The position numbers were made by a program, and so were the translations under genes. The notes below the pieces were generated by a model. It saw only the letters and a list, made by a program, of their open reading frames with translations. It was not told the DNA's origin and did no database searches. A stretch of DNA of 64,000 bases from Methanolobus sp. ZRKC5. GTDB lineage: Archaea; Halobacteriota; Methanosarcinia; Methanosarcinales; Methanosarcinaceae. Positions within the stretch are counted from its first letter, which is position 1, and each line of letters starts with the position of its first letter. Positions 8,675 through 16,932 of the stretch are shown piece after piece. The stretch is taken from assembly GCF_038446525.1 (NCBI RefSeq), contig NZ_CP151792.1, forward strand, positions 2,604,001 to 2,668,000. Direction: 5' to 3'.

Positions 8675-10296
8675 GTAACTATTCAGCCTAGCTCACTTCC
8701 ACCAAGCTGATTTCTTCATCCACGATTAATTCTGCAACTTTGGAACAAATGAATTGCCATAAAATATTGCACTAATTGCATCGATAACAGATTCAGAATT
8801 CTTATTAACAGTAGACACGTATCCTCTTATACGGCAGAAATTTTTTGCACCCTGTTTACTGCGGAAAGTACCTGATATCTTCTGCTGTACTTTCGTCATT
8901 CTGATATCTCTTTCAGCCTGATTGTTATCAAACGGAACGTTTTGGTCGTACATAAATCGCAAGATATCCTCTTTATGGCCAATAAACCTATCCAGCAAAT
9001 TCTTTACCGTGGTCTGCTTCTTACGTCCTCGTTTTTTAGACCGCACATTTGATTCCGGATCAGGAGGATTTTCATTCACTCCTAAACAAGTTATGTGATC
9101 ATAATCCTCACTGAACCTTTGAATTAGCTCAGTATCTAAAAGATCATTATCAACATGATGTTTAATGCATATCAAGAGATCACTCATTATCTTTGGCCAC
9201 TGTTGATCACTGTTTTCGGAAGCTCCAGTTAACTCTCGTAATAAATGTGCATTACATAATGAATGTTGACATTCATATTTGTTGTACGGTTTCCAAAAAT
9301 CATGTGTTGCAACACCAGTGTAACCTGGTAATATGCCCATAGCATCCATTGCTTCTGAGCCCCTTTTGCGATGTGCAAAATAATAGGTCAGTTTGTCTGT
9401 ACCTGCCACATGAAGCCAATTACGAACTGCATTTATTCTCATTCCTGTTTCATCCAGATTGATGACAGGAGATTCTTTCAGGAGATGTTTCACTGTATTT
9501 TCAAAAGCTCCAAGCTTCTCAAAACAACTACGTTCCGTGTTCACCAAAGTAGCAGGACTTATCTTGCATCCCAAAATATCAGAGAACAACTTGGTAACAC
9601 GCTGATAAGGAAGTAATTGGTAAGTGTGCAAATAAACTGCAAATGACTTAACTCGATGACCGTATTGAGTCGGCTGAGTTACACCATCTGGAAAAAGAGC
9701 TTTGTTTACATGAGAACATTTGGGACATGTTTTAATCTCGCAACGATGTTCAATGCAATTGATAGTTATAGGAGGAATGTCAAAGACCTGTCTTCTTTCA
9801 TAGTTAGAGGGAACAGAAGCTAACGATCTCCCACAATTGACGCATTGATTAACAGGATGAACAATAACTTCATCCGGATCATCATTTATTCTTAATGTAG
9901 TACCAGGATGACCGTTTTGACCACCTACATGCTTATTGGTCTTTTTTCTTTGACTTTTAACGGTTGGTTTATTCCGTGCATAAGAATCAGTAGAAGGTGG
10001 TTTGCTACTGTTGCGACTATTCTTTTCAAGCATTTCTTCCAAATGCCTGACACGCTCTTCAAGTTGTGCAATTTGGAGAGATTGATGTTCAATTATCCCA
10101 AGTAATCGAGTTACAAGTTCTACTACTGCTTCTGGACCAGCTTCATAAACTGCAAGTATTTCTTCGCGGTCTATACAAATCCCCTCAGATTGATAGACGT
10201 TTTTTATGATATTTTACTGAATATTTTTTAACACATAGAATGAAGCCATAGTATATTGTTTTTTGCATCATTAAAACAGTTAGGCTGAATAGTTAC
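8675..10296 (-). mobile_element. IS66-family element, copy 1 (ISBst12-like, single transposase)
   Basis: 1622 bp bounded by inverted repeats beginning GTAACTATTCAGCCTA. It is flanked by an exact 8-bp target duplication GAATCTTT (8667-8674 and 10297-10304), the size expected for IS66. It encodes only a TnpC-like transposase, as in the ISBst12 subgroup. It sits in the last codons of a RelE-type toxin gene. Further copies are at 14211-16983 and 38993-40615, and a short derivative with the same ends at 35092-35285. Confidence 0.92.
8726..10174 (-). CDS. IS66-family transposase (copy 1)
   Basis: DDE transposase with the IS66 hallmark KNSRNSSKPPSTDSY, a zinc-finger block (CVNCGRSL ... CEIKTCPKCSHVNKALFP), catalytic segments NLDETGMRI and VATHDFWKPYNKY, and NNQAERDIRM containing the last acidic residue. 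From the TTG at 10042 it would have 438 aa, but the frame stays open upstream for 44 residues with a coiled-coil start (DREEILAVYEAGPEA) that is normal for the family. A GAGGGG SD (10181-10186) sits 6 nt before an ATA codon at 10174, giving 482 aa; no ATG, GTG or TTG is near. This copy looks intact. Confidence 0.88.
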   Translation of the reverse strand: MDREEILAVYEAGPEAVVELVTRLLGIIEHQSLQIAQLEERVRHLEEMLEKNSRNSSKPPSTDSYARNKPTVKSQRKKTNKHVGGQNGHPGTTLRINDDPDEVIVHPVNQCVNCGRSLASVPSNYERRQVFDIPPITINCIEHRCEIKTCPKCSHVNKALFPDGVTQPTQYGHRVKSFAVYLHTYQLLPYQRVTKLFSDILGCKISPATLVNTERSCFEKLGAFENTVKHLLKESPVINLDETGMRINAVRNWLHVAGTDKLTYYFAHRKRGSEAMDAMGILPGYTGVATHDFWKPYNKYECQHSLCNAHLLRELTGASENSDQQWPKIMSDLLICIKHHVDNDLLDTELIQRFSEDYDHITCLGVNENPPDPESNVRSKKRGRKKQTTVKNLLDRFIGHKEDILRFMYDQNVPFDNNQAERDIRMTKVQQKISGTFRSKQGAKNFCRIRGYVSTVNKNSESVIDAISAIFYGNSFVPKLQN

Positions 10297-10575
10297 GAAT
10301 CTTTTACGTAACTTCTCATATATTGACCCTCTGTGGTCAATAGCCAGAAAAACAATAGTGTTTGTTTCCCTGAGATCAAATACAATTCTGTATTTTCCAA
10401 TTCTGTATCTGTAATATTTGAAGCATTCCAACTGTTTAGTATCAGCAGAAAAAGGATCATTCAAAAGGATAGTGTCAATAGACTCAAGTATAGTTTTTAC
10501 ATCTTTAGGGTGCTTTTTACTAATAGCTTTTAAATCTTTATCAAATGCATTAGTAAAAATACTATTAAATTTCAT
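10228..10575 (-). CDS. RelE/ParE-type toxin with IS-derived C-terminal tail
   Basis: The first 93 residues are a RelE-superfamily toxin (KFNSIFTNAFDKDLKAI, KQLECFKYYRYRIGKYRIVFDLRE, FLAIDHRGSIYEKL), which would act as a ribosome-dependent mRNA interferase or gyrase poison. IS66 copy 1 inserted after KRF. Before insertion the gene ended NRC-stop; now it reads 22 residues of IS end (VTIQPN ... LHSMC). Its ATG overlaps the antitoxin stop (ATGA). Only three native residues are lost, so the toxin could still be active; whether the new tail is tolerated is unknown. The flanking duplication GAATCTTT supports the reconstruction. Confidence 0.8.
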   Translation of the reverse strand: MKFNSIFTNAFDKDLKAISKKHPKDVKTILESIDTILLNDPFSADTKQLECFKYYRYRIGKYRIVFDLRETNTIVFLAIDHRGSIYEKLRKRFVTIQPNCFNDAKNNILWLHSMC

Positions 10576-10751
10576 TCTAATCCGTACTTAGTTTTAATCT
10601 CTTTCAGAGTCAAAACATTGCCTTCCAGAAGATCATTTTCAGCTTCTTCTATGCGCTTTATAGTACGTGAACTCAAAGGAGTGGAATCTACATCAACAAT
10701 AGAATGACTACACTTTTTAGTTGTTTTATGCGGATGTGTGTTTGGAGTCAT
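10572..10751 (-). CDS. antitoxin of the RelE-type pair
   Basis: A 59-aa frame starting MTPNTHPHKTTKKC and ending LTLKEIKTKYGLE. Its stop overlaps the toxin start by ATGA, the usual layout of type II toxin-antitoxin operons with the antitoxin first. The C-terminal half (RTIKRIEEAENDLLEGNVL) is a charged helix of the kind that wraps RelE toxins. I do not recognise a named DNA-binding fold in the N-terminus. The function rests on position and size. Confidence 0.65.
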   Translation of the reverse strand: MTPNTHPHKTTKKCSHSIVDVDSTPLSSRTIKRIEEAENDLLEGNVLTLKEIKTKYGLE

Positions 10752-10943
10752 TAATGAGAAATACTCAATTTATCCATAAAGATTTGTTGGTGATGTAGAA
10801 GAGAAAAATCAAAAACATCATTTACGGTTAGGAATGATTTTAAACGGTTTGTATTTGGACATGACCTGCTTTTTATGAGCAAGTCACCCCCTATATACGA
10901 CATTAGAGATTCTTCTTCATTGATTTCTTTTTAAGTTTCAAGG

Positions 10944-11696
10944 TCATTTATTTGTGTTTTTCTGAAAAACGTAGAATGCATAACCATATTCATCTGGGTA
11001 CTCTCTGAAGAGTTCTATCTCTTTTCTGTTAAACTCAAGTATCGTTTCTGCCTCAGTGTTTCCTTTATAGCTATCACTGATATCATCGACTCTTTTTTCC
11101 AGATGAGCGTAAAAATCATACCAGGTAGAAACTGGCAATTTAAAGTGATCAATGACATCATATCCGGCTGCCATGATAACTTTTTCAGTGTCAGGTATGT
11201 TCTTTATATCGGGATAGATATCCTGCCAGAATTTAAGCACCTCCGAAGAAGGTTCATCCGTGAACCATGTGTTCTCTGTCACTGCCATATAGCCCCCAAC
11301 TTTTAGGAACTGTTTCCAGTAGCTAATTCCTTTTTCAAGACCAAGGATAAAGATAGAGCCTTCTGCCCAGATGACGTCGAACTCTTCTGCTTCAAAAGGC
11401 AGTTCATCCATGGAAGCACAAACTGTGGTAATCCTGTCATCAAGTCCTTCTTTAACTGCATTTTCCATCAGTTTATCCAGAAAAGGCTGGTAAATGTCAG
11501 TTGCAGTGATGTGACAGTTGTTGCAAATTTTCGCAAGATGTATTGTCTGCATACCCACACCGCAACCAATGTCAAGGATCTTACTGCCTGCAGGAAGAGA
11601 AGAAAGCAAATTAAAGGCTTTTTCAGTACACTTGTTATTACCTGGACCCTGCCTAGGCAACCCATCAAATATCTCAAAAATCGGTGATTCTGCCAT
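10944..11696 (-). CDS. class I SAM-dependent methyltransferase
   Basis: 250 aa. Motif I is ILDIGCGVGMQTIHLA (SAM binding, near residues 38-55), motif II ITATDIYQPFLD, and post-motif FDVIWAEGSIFILG. The C-terminal half has a SWYDFYAHLEKRVDDI segment found in ubiquinone/arsenite-type methyltransferases of archaea, but the substrate is unknown. No SD; no operon partner. Its start codon is 162 nt from the divergent PLD-like gene. Confidence 0.85.
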   Translation of the reverse strand: MAESPIFEIFDGLPRQGPGNNKCTEKAFNLLSSLPAGSKILDIGCGVGMQTIHLAKICNNCHITATDIYQPFLDKLMENAVKEGLDDRITTVCASMDELPFEAEEFDVIWAEGSIFILGLEKGISYWKQFLKVGGYMAVTENTWFTDEPSSEVLKFWQDIYPDIKNIPDTEKVIMAAGYDVIDHFKLPVSTWYDFYAHLEKRVDDISDSYKGNTEAETILEFNRKEIELFREYPDEYGYAFYVFQKNTNK

Positions 11697-11857
11697 GAAA
11701 TTATTGAAGAGATGATTGCCTAAATATTTTATGGTATCACGATATTAATTGCATTTTTTAAAATGACTTTTATCGCAAAATTATGTTGGAACTAAATTAA
11801 GTTTCTAATATGGTAAATCACGTAACTTTTAAATAAGTATATTTATATTGTGTAAAT

Positions 11858-12595
11858 ATGGCAGATTTTTTAGATACAAGTGGCATTACATATCATTTAG
11901 AGAAGCTTATTAAAAATGCAGATGAAAAAGTAGTTCTCATTAGTCCATACTTGAAAATTAATGATAGAATTAAAGAACTAATTGAAGACAAAAATCGAAT
12001 GAAAATTCATATTGATGTTGTTTATGGGAAAAATGAATTACAACCTGATGAAAATAACTGGTTAAAGTCATTAGATTTTGTTAGAACTGGTTTTTGTAAA
12101 AATTTGCATGCTAAATGTTACTTGAGTGAAAAAGAAGCTTTAGTTACTTCTATGAATTTATATGAGTTTTCCCAACAGAATAACAATGAAATGGGGATAT
12201 ATGTCTCAAGAGAAGAAGATCCTAAATTATACGACGATATAAATAAGGAATCAATGAGACTATTCCGTATCAGTGAGGAATTAAAAGTAACTGTCGAAAA
12301 GATTGCTCGAAAAGAGAATACAACTAATAATAAATCTAAAGCTGTGCCTAAAAACACACCTAAAACTGCAGTAAATCAGGGTGGGTTTTGTATTCGATGC
12401 AATAAGGAAATTAAAATAGACCCAATGAGCCCATATTGCAAAAAATGTTTCACTTCATGGAACAAATATAAGAATGAAGAGTATGAAGAAAAATATTGCC
12501 ATATATGTGGTCAATTAACTAAATCATCAAAAATTAAACCAACATGCTATAATTGCTATAAGAAGAATAAAAATAAACTAGATTTTCCTCTTTGA
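11858..12595 (+). CDS. PLD-like phosphodiesterase/nuclease with C-terminal zinc ribbons
   Basis: 245 aa. Residues 1-135 form one phospholipase-D-like domain: KVVLISPYLKI, then the HKD-type motif NLHAKCYLSE (His84, Lys86), followed by SMNLYEFSQQNNNEMGIYV with the conserved Asn and Glu. A linker of about 35 residues leads to two zinc ribbons (CIRCNKEI ... CKKC; CHICGQ ... CYNC). Single-HKD proteins act as dimers and are often DNA or RNA nucleases; some belong to defence systems, but no partner gene is seen here. A TATA-like tatatttatatt lies about 25 nt upstream of the ATG, so the mRNA is probably leaderless. Confidence 0.75.
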   Translation: MADFLDTSGITYHLEKLIKNADEKVVLISPYLKINDRIKELIEDKNRMKIHIDVVYGKNELQPDENNWLKSLDFVRTGFCKNLHAKCYLSEKEALVTSMNLYEFSQQNNNEMGIYVSREEDPKLYDDINKESMRLFRISEELKVTVEKIARKENTTNNKSKAVPKNTPKTAVNQGGFCIRCNKEIKIDPMSPYCKKCFTSWNKYKNEEYEEKYCHICGQLTKSSKIKPTCYNCYKKNKNKLDFPL

Positions 12596-12611
12596 ACACA
12601 TTGTGACACTT

Positions 12612-12663
12612 CAAAGAAGAGAGTAAAAATCATAACTACAATTAGAAGCATGAGAAAAATAGA
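12612..12663 (+). pseudogene. fossil of a small KVKIIT-type gene (copy 2)
   Basis: The + strand still reads K(R)VKIITTIRSMRK before a broken frame, close to VKIITLIRSMQK in the short frame at 20513. No start codon is left. Confidence 0.35.
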
Positions 12664-12665
12664 GG

Positions 12666-12689
12666 ATAAAAGGCTCGTTTGCCTTTTAT
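12666..12689. terminator. hairpin 3' of the Cys-rich gene
   Basis: Perfect 9-bp inverted repeat ATAAAAGGC / GCCTTTTAT, 6-nt loop; same arms as the hairpin at 8521. Lies 8 nt from the stop of the minus-strand gene. Confidence 0.5.
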
Positions 12690-12696
12690 TTAAACA

Positions 12697-12891
12697 TTAT
12701 TCCGGAATCTGCTTGTCAGGCGTGACACCATAATATTCAGTTCTTGCTTTACCGAACGGACAACCTTTTGGACCTGTTATCTTAAGTTCTATGTTCTGCA
12801 ATGCTTTGCACAGGCTGTTACCTGCACGTGCACCTTTGCAGATGATGCAGTACTTCTCACAGAATGCTGGTGCTTTTTTCTTATCTGACAT
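12697..12891 (-). CDS. Cys-rich small protein, unknown
   Basis: 64 aa, not recognised as a named family. Five cysteines, four in the pattern FCEKYCIICKG ... LCKAL and one in KGCPFGKARTEYYGV, suggest a metal or Fe-S site. Start ATG with GGGAG upstream. It follows the flavodoxin gene by 45 nt on the same strand, so a redox partnership is plausible (inference). A truncated paralogue is at 8552-8640. Confidence 0.65.
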   Translation of the reverse strand: MSDKKKAPAFCEKYCIICKGARAGNSLCKALQNIELKITGPKGCPFGKARTEYYGVTPDKQIPE

Positions 12892-12936
12892 AAATCAATT
12901 CTCCCTAGAATACAATTTCAGGATAGAAGAAGTAAC

Positions 12937-13434
12937 TTACTGTACCTTTACCTGTACTTCCTTTGCAAACTCCTTAGCTTTCTGTACACGGGACTCATCA
13001 GGCTGTCCTTTTGTGGACGGACCCATCTCACCGAATGCTTTCATCTGAGGGTCGTCTGCCTTGAGTAACATGTCAATCACTGGCTGAGCAAGCTCACCCT
13101 GACATTCAAATGTACCAAGTATGTTTGCACCCTCTGCGACCTGGGCACAGGAACCTGTCCATGAGTGGATGGCTTCGAATCCTTCCGGCACAGCGTGGGT
13201 CATGAATATACCAAGGTTCTTGCCTGATGTTTTCTCTGATAAGAAGGTCTTTACTTTTGCTGGAATATCGAATTGCATTATAGGGAATCCTACGAATGCG
13301 AGGTCATATCCTTCAAGGTTTGCGACCTCACCTATTGGTTTGATCTCCTTTTCCCCTTCAAGTTCACCATAAATTGCTTCAGCTATTTTTTTTGTGTTTC
13401 CGGTCTGTGAAAAATATGTTACTAATGTTTTCAT
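12937..13434 (-). CDS. flavodoxin-family protein
   Basis: 165 aa. The FMN phosphate loop is at the very N-terminus (TYFSQTGNTKKIAEAI), followed by YDLAFVGFPIMQFDIP and GIFMTHAVPEG, as in flavodoxin/WrbA-like electron carriers. SD AGAGGTATCC precedes the ATG. It likely carries electrons for a reductase and is probably cotranscribed with the Cys-rich gene that follows. Confidence 0.85.
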   Translation of the reverse strand: MKTLVTYFSQTGNTKKIAEAIYGELEGEKEIKPIGEVANLEGYDLAFVGFPIMQFDIPAKVKTFLSEKTSGKNLGIFMTHAVPEGFEAIHSWTGSCAQVAEGANILGTFECQGELAQPVIDMLLKADDPQMKAFGEMGPSTKGQPDESRVQKAKEFAKEVQVKVQ

Positions 13435-13829
13435 ATGGATACCTCTGTTTTTTGATAATTTAGTGTATCCACTATAGATTTATATAGATAAGCGTCAGGA
13501 AACTGTAGTTGAGGAGGAGAGATACAAAAAAATGACCTTCTTGAGAGAAGTTTGATTGAATGGTGTTTCGGGTGGATAGCTTCTTCTAAATTTCCAATTA
13601 TGCAAACTAATAAGAAATTATTTTCCACAAATTGAATAGATAACAAAAAAACAGATGTAGTATATAATAAAAAAGACGTTTTTTAAAATGCTGTTGGAAG
13701 CATTTCCTTTACTTGGAGAATTGGGATAAATAAGATATCTGAATACTTTCACCTAATCTACAACAAAAATATAAACGGGTAACACAATTTTCATTTAGAA
13801 GTGATTAAGACAATAAAGGAAGGGGTTAA
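13435..13829. other. 395-bp intergenic stretch
   Basis: Contains the leader of the flavodoxin gene (AT-rich, near 13460-13490) and, at 13674-13717, copy B of the decayed intergenic repeat described at 7521. It also has ATACTTTCACC at 13743, again seen near 20456. No convincing gene on either strand. Confidence 0.4.
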
Positions 13830-14290
13830 TTGGATCACCGTAAATTTGTATTTAACAAGGAACCATACTGTATTTGGGATTTGGATTTAGCACAAAAAAA
13901 CCTTGATTTCATTGAATCAATGAGGCCTGAATATTTCAATTATGTAGCATATAACAACTTTAAACAGCTTGAGGGGAAGGAAAAGAATCTTGCAGCTCTT
14001 TCGATTCGATTGGCTTACTTTCATGGGATGGAAACATTCTTCGCACTTATTTGTGCAACTTTGCAAGCTCCAGAATGTGTTGTAGGATGGCTACAAAAAT
14101 ATCAAATTAGCAGTTTGAGGGAAATGGTTGACGATATCGACAATGGACTGAACATAAAGAGAAAAAAAGAGCCGTATCATTTCTCTTGGGAGTATTTATC
14201 TAAAACATTTGTAACTATTCAGCCTGACTGTTTTAATGATGCAAAAAACAATATACTATGGCTTCATTCTATGTGTTAAAAAATATTCAG

Positions 14291-15437
14291 AGGATTTCGA
14301 TAAACTACCATCAATACCCATACAATTTAATAAAATTTAAATAATAGCAAAGCAAATTTACTATTATGGATTCTTTTACTGATTTTGCCTTAAATGAAGA
14401 ATATAAGCGTCTCCAATCTGTCGGAGATAAGCTTGCTGAAATTGAATATTTAGTAGATTGGAAGCCTTTTCGCCCTATTCTGGAGTCAATGTACATAAAC
14501 AGAACAGCTTCAGGCGGACGGCCTGAAGCTGATGTTATTGTAATGTTCAAGATGCTTGTTCTGCAACAATGGCATGGTCTTTCTGATGCTGAGCTTGAAA
14601 AGCAGTGTATTGACAGGATATCCTTTAGGAAATTCCTGGGATTTCCTGAATATGTACCAGACAGTACAACTGTCTGGTCATTCAGGAAGAGAATTATCGA
14701 CAATGGTAAAGAAAAAGCGGTGTGGGATGAAATGCAGAATCAGCTTGATGCTCTTGGTTTGAAGATTAAAAAAGGAATGATCCAGGATGCAACTTTTATT
14801 CACTCAGATCCAGGACATGCAAAAGCAGATGTACTCAGAGGAAAAGATGCGAAAACAAGAAGAAGCAAAGATGGAACCTGGACTAAGAAAAATGGTAAAT
14901 CTCACTTTGGATACAAACTTCATACAATTATTGATAAGGATTATGAACTAATCAGAAGATTTGAGACAACAACTGCATCACTTCACGATTCACAGGTTGA
15001 TCTGTCTGAAAAGGGTGAAGTGGTGTATAGAGATAAAGGATATTTTGGAGCAATAGCAAAAGGTTTTGCAGCAACAATGCAACGAGCTGTAAGAGGACAT
15101 CCTTTAGGAATAATGGATATCCTCAGAAATGAAAGAATAAGTGTGAAAAGAGTCCCTTGCGAAAGAGTGTATGCAGTGACAAAAGAAATATTTAAAACCA
15201 GAAAGGTTCTTGTTACAACTGTAGAAAGAGTGAATGCAAAAATGTTGATGACAGCTTTTTGTTTTAATCTGCATCAATTGAGGACACTAAAAACCAAAGG
15301 AGTAATTTAGGATAGCGGGAGCTATACTAAAAATAAGGATTAATGAAGAGAAATTAAACAAAATGATAAAAAATGAGAGGATATAATTGAGTTTGAATAC
15401 TTTAATGATCTAAAATGAGGGAATATCGAAATCCTCT
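14291..15437 (+). mobile_element. IS5-family element nested in IS66 copy 2
   Basis: Terminal inverted repeats AGGATTTCGATA at 14291 and TATCGAAATCCT ending at 15435 (right end probably extends to 15437). A 4-bp TCAG occurs on both sides (14287-14290 and 15438-15441), matching the 4-bp duplication typical of the IS5 subgroup. The exact outer base is uncertain by two positions. Confidence 0.8.
14366..15310 (+). CDS. IS5-family transposase
   Basis: 314 aa, the normal length. DDE residues lie in GMIQDATFIHSD, VYRDKGYFG and CERVYAVTKEIF; the N-terminal LVLQQWHGLSDAELEKQCIDR block and the SHFGYKLH segment are typical of IS5. The frame is intact, so the element may be active. Confidence 0.92.
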   Translation: MDSFTDFALNEEYKRLQSVGDKLAEIEYLVDWKPFRPILESMYINRTASGGRPEADVIVMFKMLVLQQWHGLSDAELEKQCIDRISFRKFLGFPEYVPDSTTVWSFRKRIIDNGKEKAVWDEMQNQLDALGLKIKKGMIQDATFIHSDPGHAKADVLRGKDAKTRRSKDGTWTKKNGKSHFGYKLHTIIDKDYELIRRFETTTASLHDSQVDLSEKGEVVYRDKGYFGAIAKGFAATMQRAVRGHPLGIMDILRNERISVKRVPCERVYAVTKEIFKTRKVLVTTVERVNAKMLMTAFCFNLHQLRTLKTKGVI

Positions 15438-15483
15438 TCAGTAAAATATCATAAAAAACGTCTATCAATCTGAGGGGATTTGT

Positions 15484-16932
15484 ATAGACCGCGAAGAAAT
15501 ACTTGCAGTTTATGAAGCTGGTCCAGAAGCAGTAGTAGAACTTGTAACTCGATTACTTGGGATAATTGAACATCAATCTCTCCAAATTGCACAACTTGAA
15601 GAGCGTGTCAGGCATTTGGAAGAAATGCTTGAAAAGAATAGTCGCAACAGTAGCAAACCACCTTCTACTGATTCTTATGCACGGAATAAACCAACCGTTA
15701 AAAGTCAAAGAAAAAAGACCAATAAGCATGTAGGTGGTCAAAACGGTCATCCTGGTACTACATTAAGAATAAATGATGATCCGGATGAAGTTATTGTTCA
15801 TCCTGTTAATCAATGCGTCAATTGTGGGAGATCGTTAGCTTCTGTTCCCTCTAACTATGAAAGAAGACAGGTCTTTGACATTCCTCCTATAACTATCAAT
15901 TGCATTGAACATCGTTGCGAGATTAAAACATGTCCCAAATGTTCTCATGTAAACAAAGCTCTTTTTCCAGATGGTGTAACTCAGCCGACTCAATACGGTC
16001 ATCGAGTTAAGTCATTTGCAGTTTATTTGCACACTTACCAATTACTTCCTTATCAGCGTGTTACCAAGTTGTTCTCTGATATTTTGGGATGCAAGATAAG
16101 TCCTGCTACTTTGGTGAACACGGAACGTAGTTGTTTTGAGAAGCTTGGAGCTTTTGAAAATACAGTGAAACATCTCCTGAAAGAATCTCCTGTCATCAAT
16201 CTGGATGAAACAGGAATGAGAATAAATGCAGTTCGTAATTGGCTTCATGTGGCAGGTACAGACAAACTGACCTATTATTTTGCACATCGCAAAAGGGGCT
16301 CAGAAGCAATGGATGCTATGGGCATATTACCAGGTTACACTGGTGTTGCAACACATGATTTTTGGAAACCGTACAACAAATATGAATGTCAACATTCATT
16401 ATGTAATGCACATTTATTACGAGAGTTAACTGGAGCTTCCGAAAACAGGGATCAACAGTGGCCAAAGATAATGAGTGATCTCTTGATATGCATTAAACAT
16501 CATGTTGATAATGATCTTTTAGATACTGAGCTAATTCAAAGGTTCAGTGAGGATTATGATCACATAACTTGTTTAGGAGTGAATGAAAATCCTCCTGATC
16601 CGGAATCAAATGTGCGGTCTAAAAAACGAGGACGTAAGAAGCAGACCACGGTAAAGAATTTGCTGGATAGGTTTATTGGCCATAAAGAGGATATCTTGCG
16701 ATTTATGTACGACCAAAACGTTCCGTTTGATAACAATCAGGCTGAAAGAGAGATCAGAATGACGAAAGTACAGCAGAAGATATCAGGTACTTTCCGCAGT
16801 GAACAGGGTGCAAAAAATTTCTGCCGTATAAGAGGATACGTGTCTACTGTTAATAAGAATTCTGAATCTGTTATCGATGCAATTAGTGCAATATTTTATG
16901 GCAATTCATTTGTTCCAAAGTTGCAGAATTGA
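15484..16932 (+). CDS. IS66-family transposase (copy 2)
   Basis: 482 aa from the ATA codon at 15484 (SD GAGGGG at 15472-15477, 6-nt spacing) or 438 aa from TTG at 15616. Nearly identical to copy 1 with a few changes (for example Asp to Glu in NNQAERE). The reading frame is intact; the nested IS5 lies upstream of it and separates it from the left inverted repeat. Confidence 0.85.
   Translation: MDREEILAVYEAGPEAVVELVTRLLGIIEHQSLQIAQLEERVRHLEEMLEKNSRNSSKPPSTDSYARNKPTVKSQRKKTNKHVGGQNGHPGTTLRINDDPDEVIVHPVNQCVNCGRSLASVPSNYERRQVFDIPPITINCIEHRCEIKTCPKCSHVNKALFPDGVTQPTQYGHRVKSFAVYLHTYQLLPYQRVTKLFSDILGCKISPATLVNTERSCFEKLGAFENTVKHLLKESPVINLDETGMRINAVRNWLHVAGTDKLTYYFAHRKRGSEAMDAMGILPGYTGVATHDFWKPYNKYECQHSLCNAHLLRELTGASENRDQQWPKIMSDLLICIKHHVDNDLLDTELIQRFSEDYDHITCLGVNENPPDPESNVRSKKRGRKKQTTVKNLLDRFIGHKEDILRFMYDQNVPFDNNQAEREIRMTKVQQKISGTFRSEQGAKNFCRIRGYVSTVNKNSESVIDAISAIFYGNSFVPKLQN

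Noticed and set aside
9371-9616. 81-codon frame antisense to the IS66 transposase, repeated in all copies
   Set aside because: Repeats only because the element repeats; no SD and no protein-like features.
13431-13646. 71-codon minus-strand frame upstream of flavodoxin
   Set aside because: Covers the promoter region of the flavodoxin gene and has no protein-like pattern or SD.
16042-16287. Possible regulatory antisense gene inside IS66 copy 2
   Set aside because: Same shadow frame as in copy 1; no promoter evidence.
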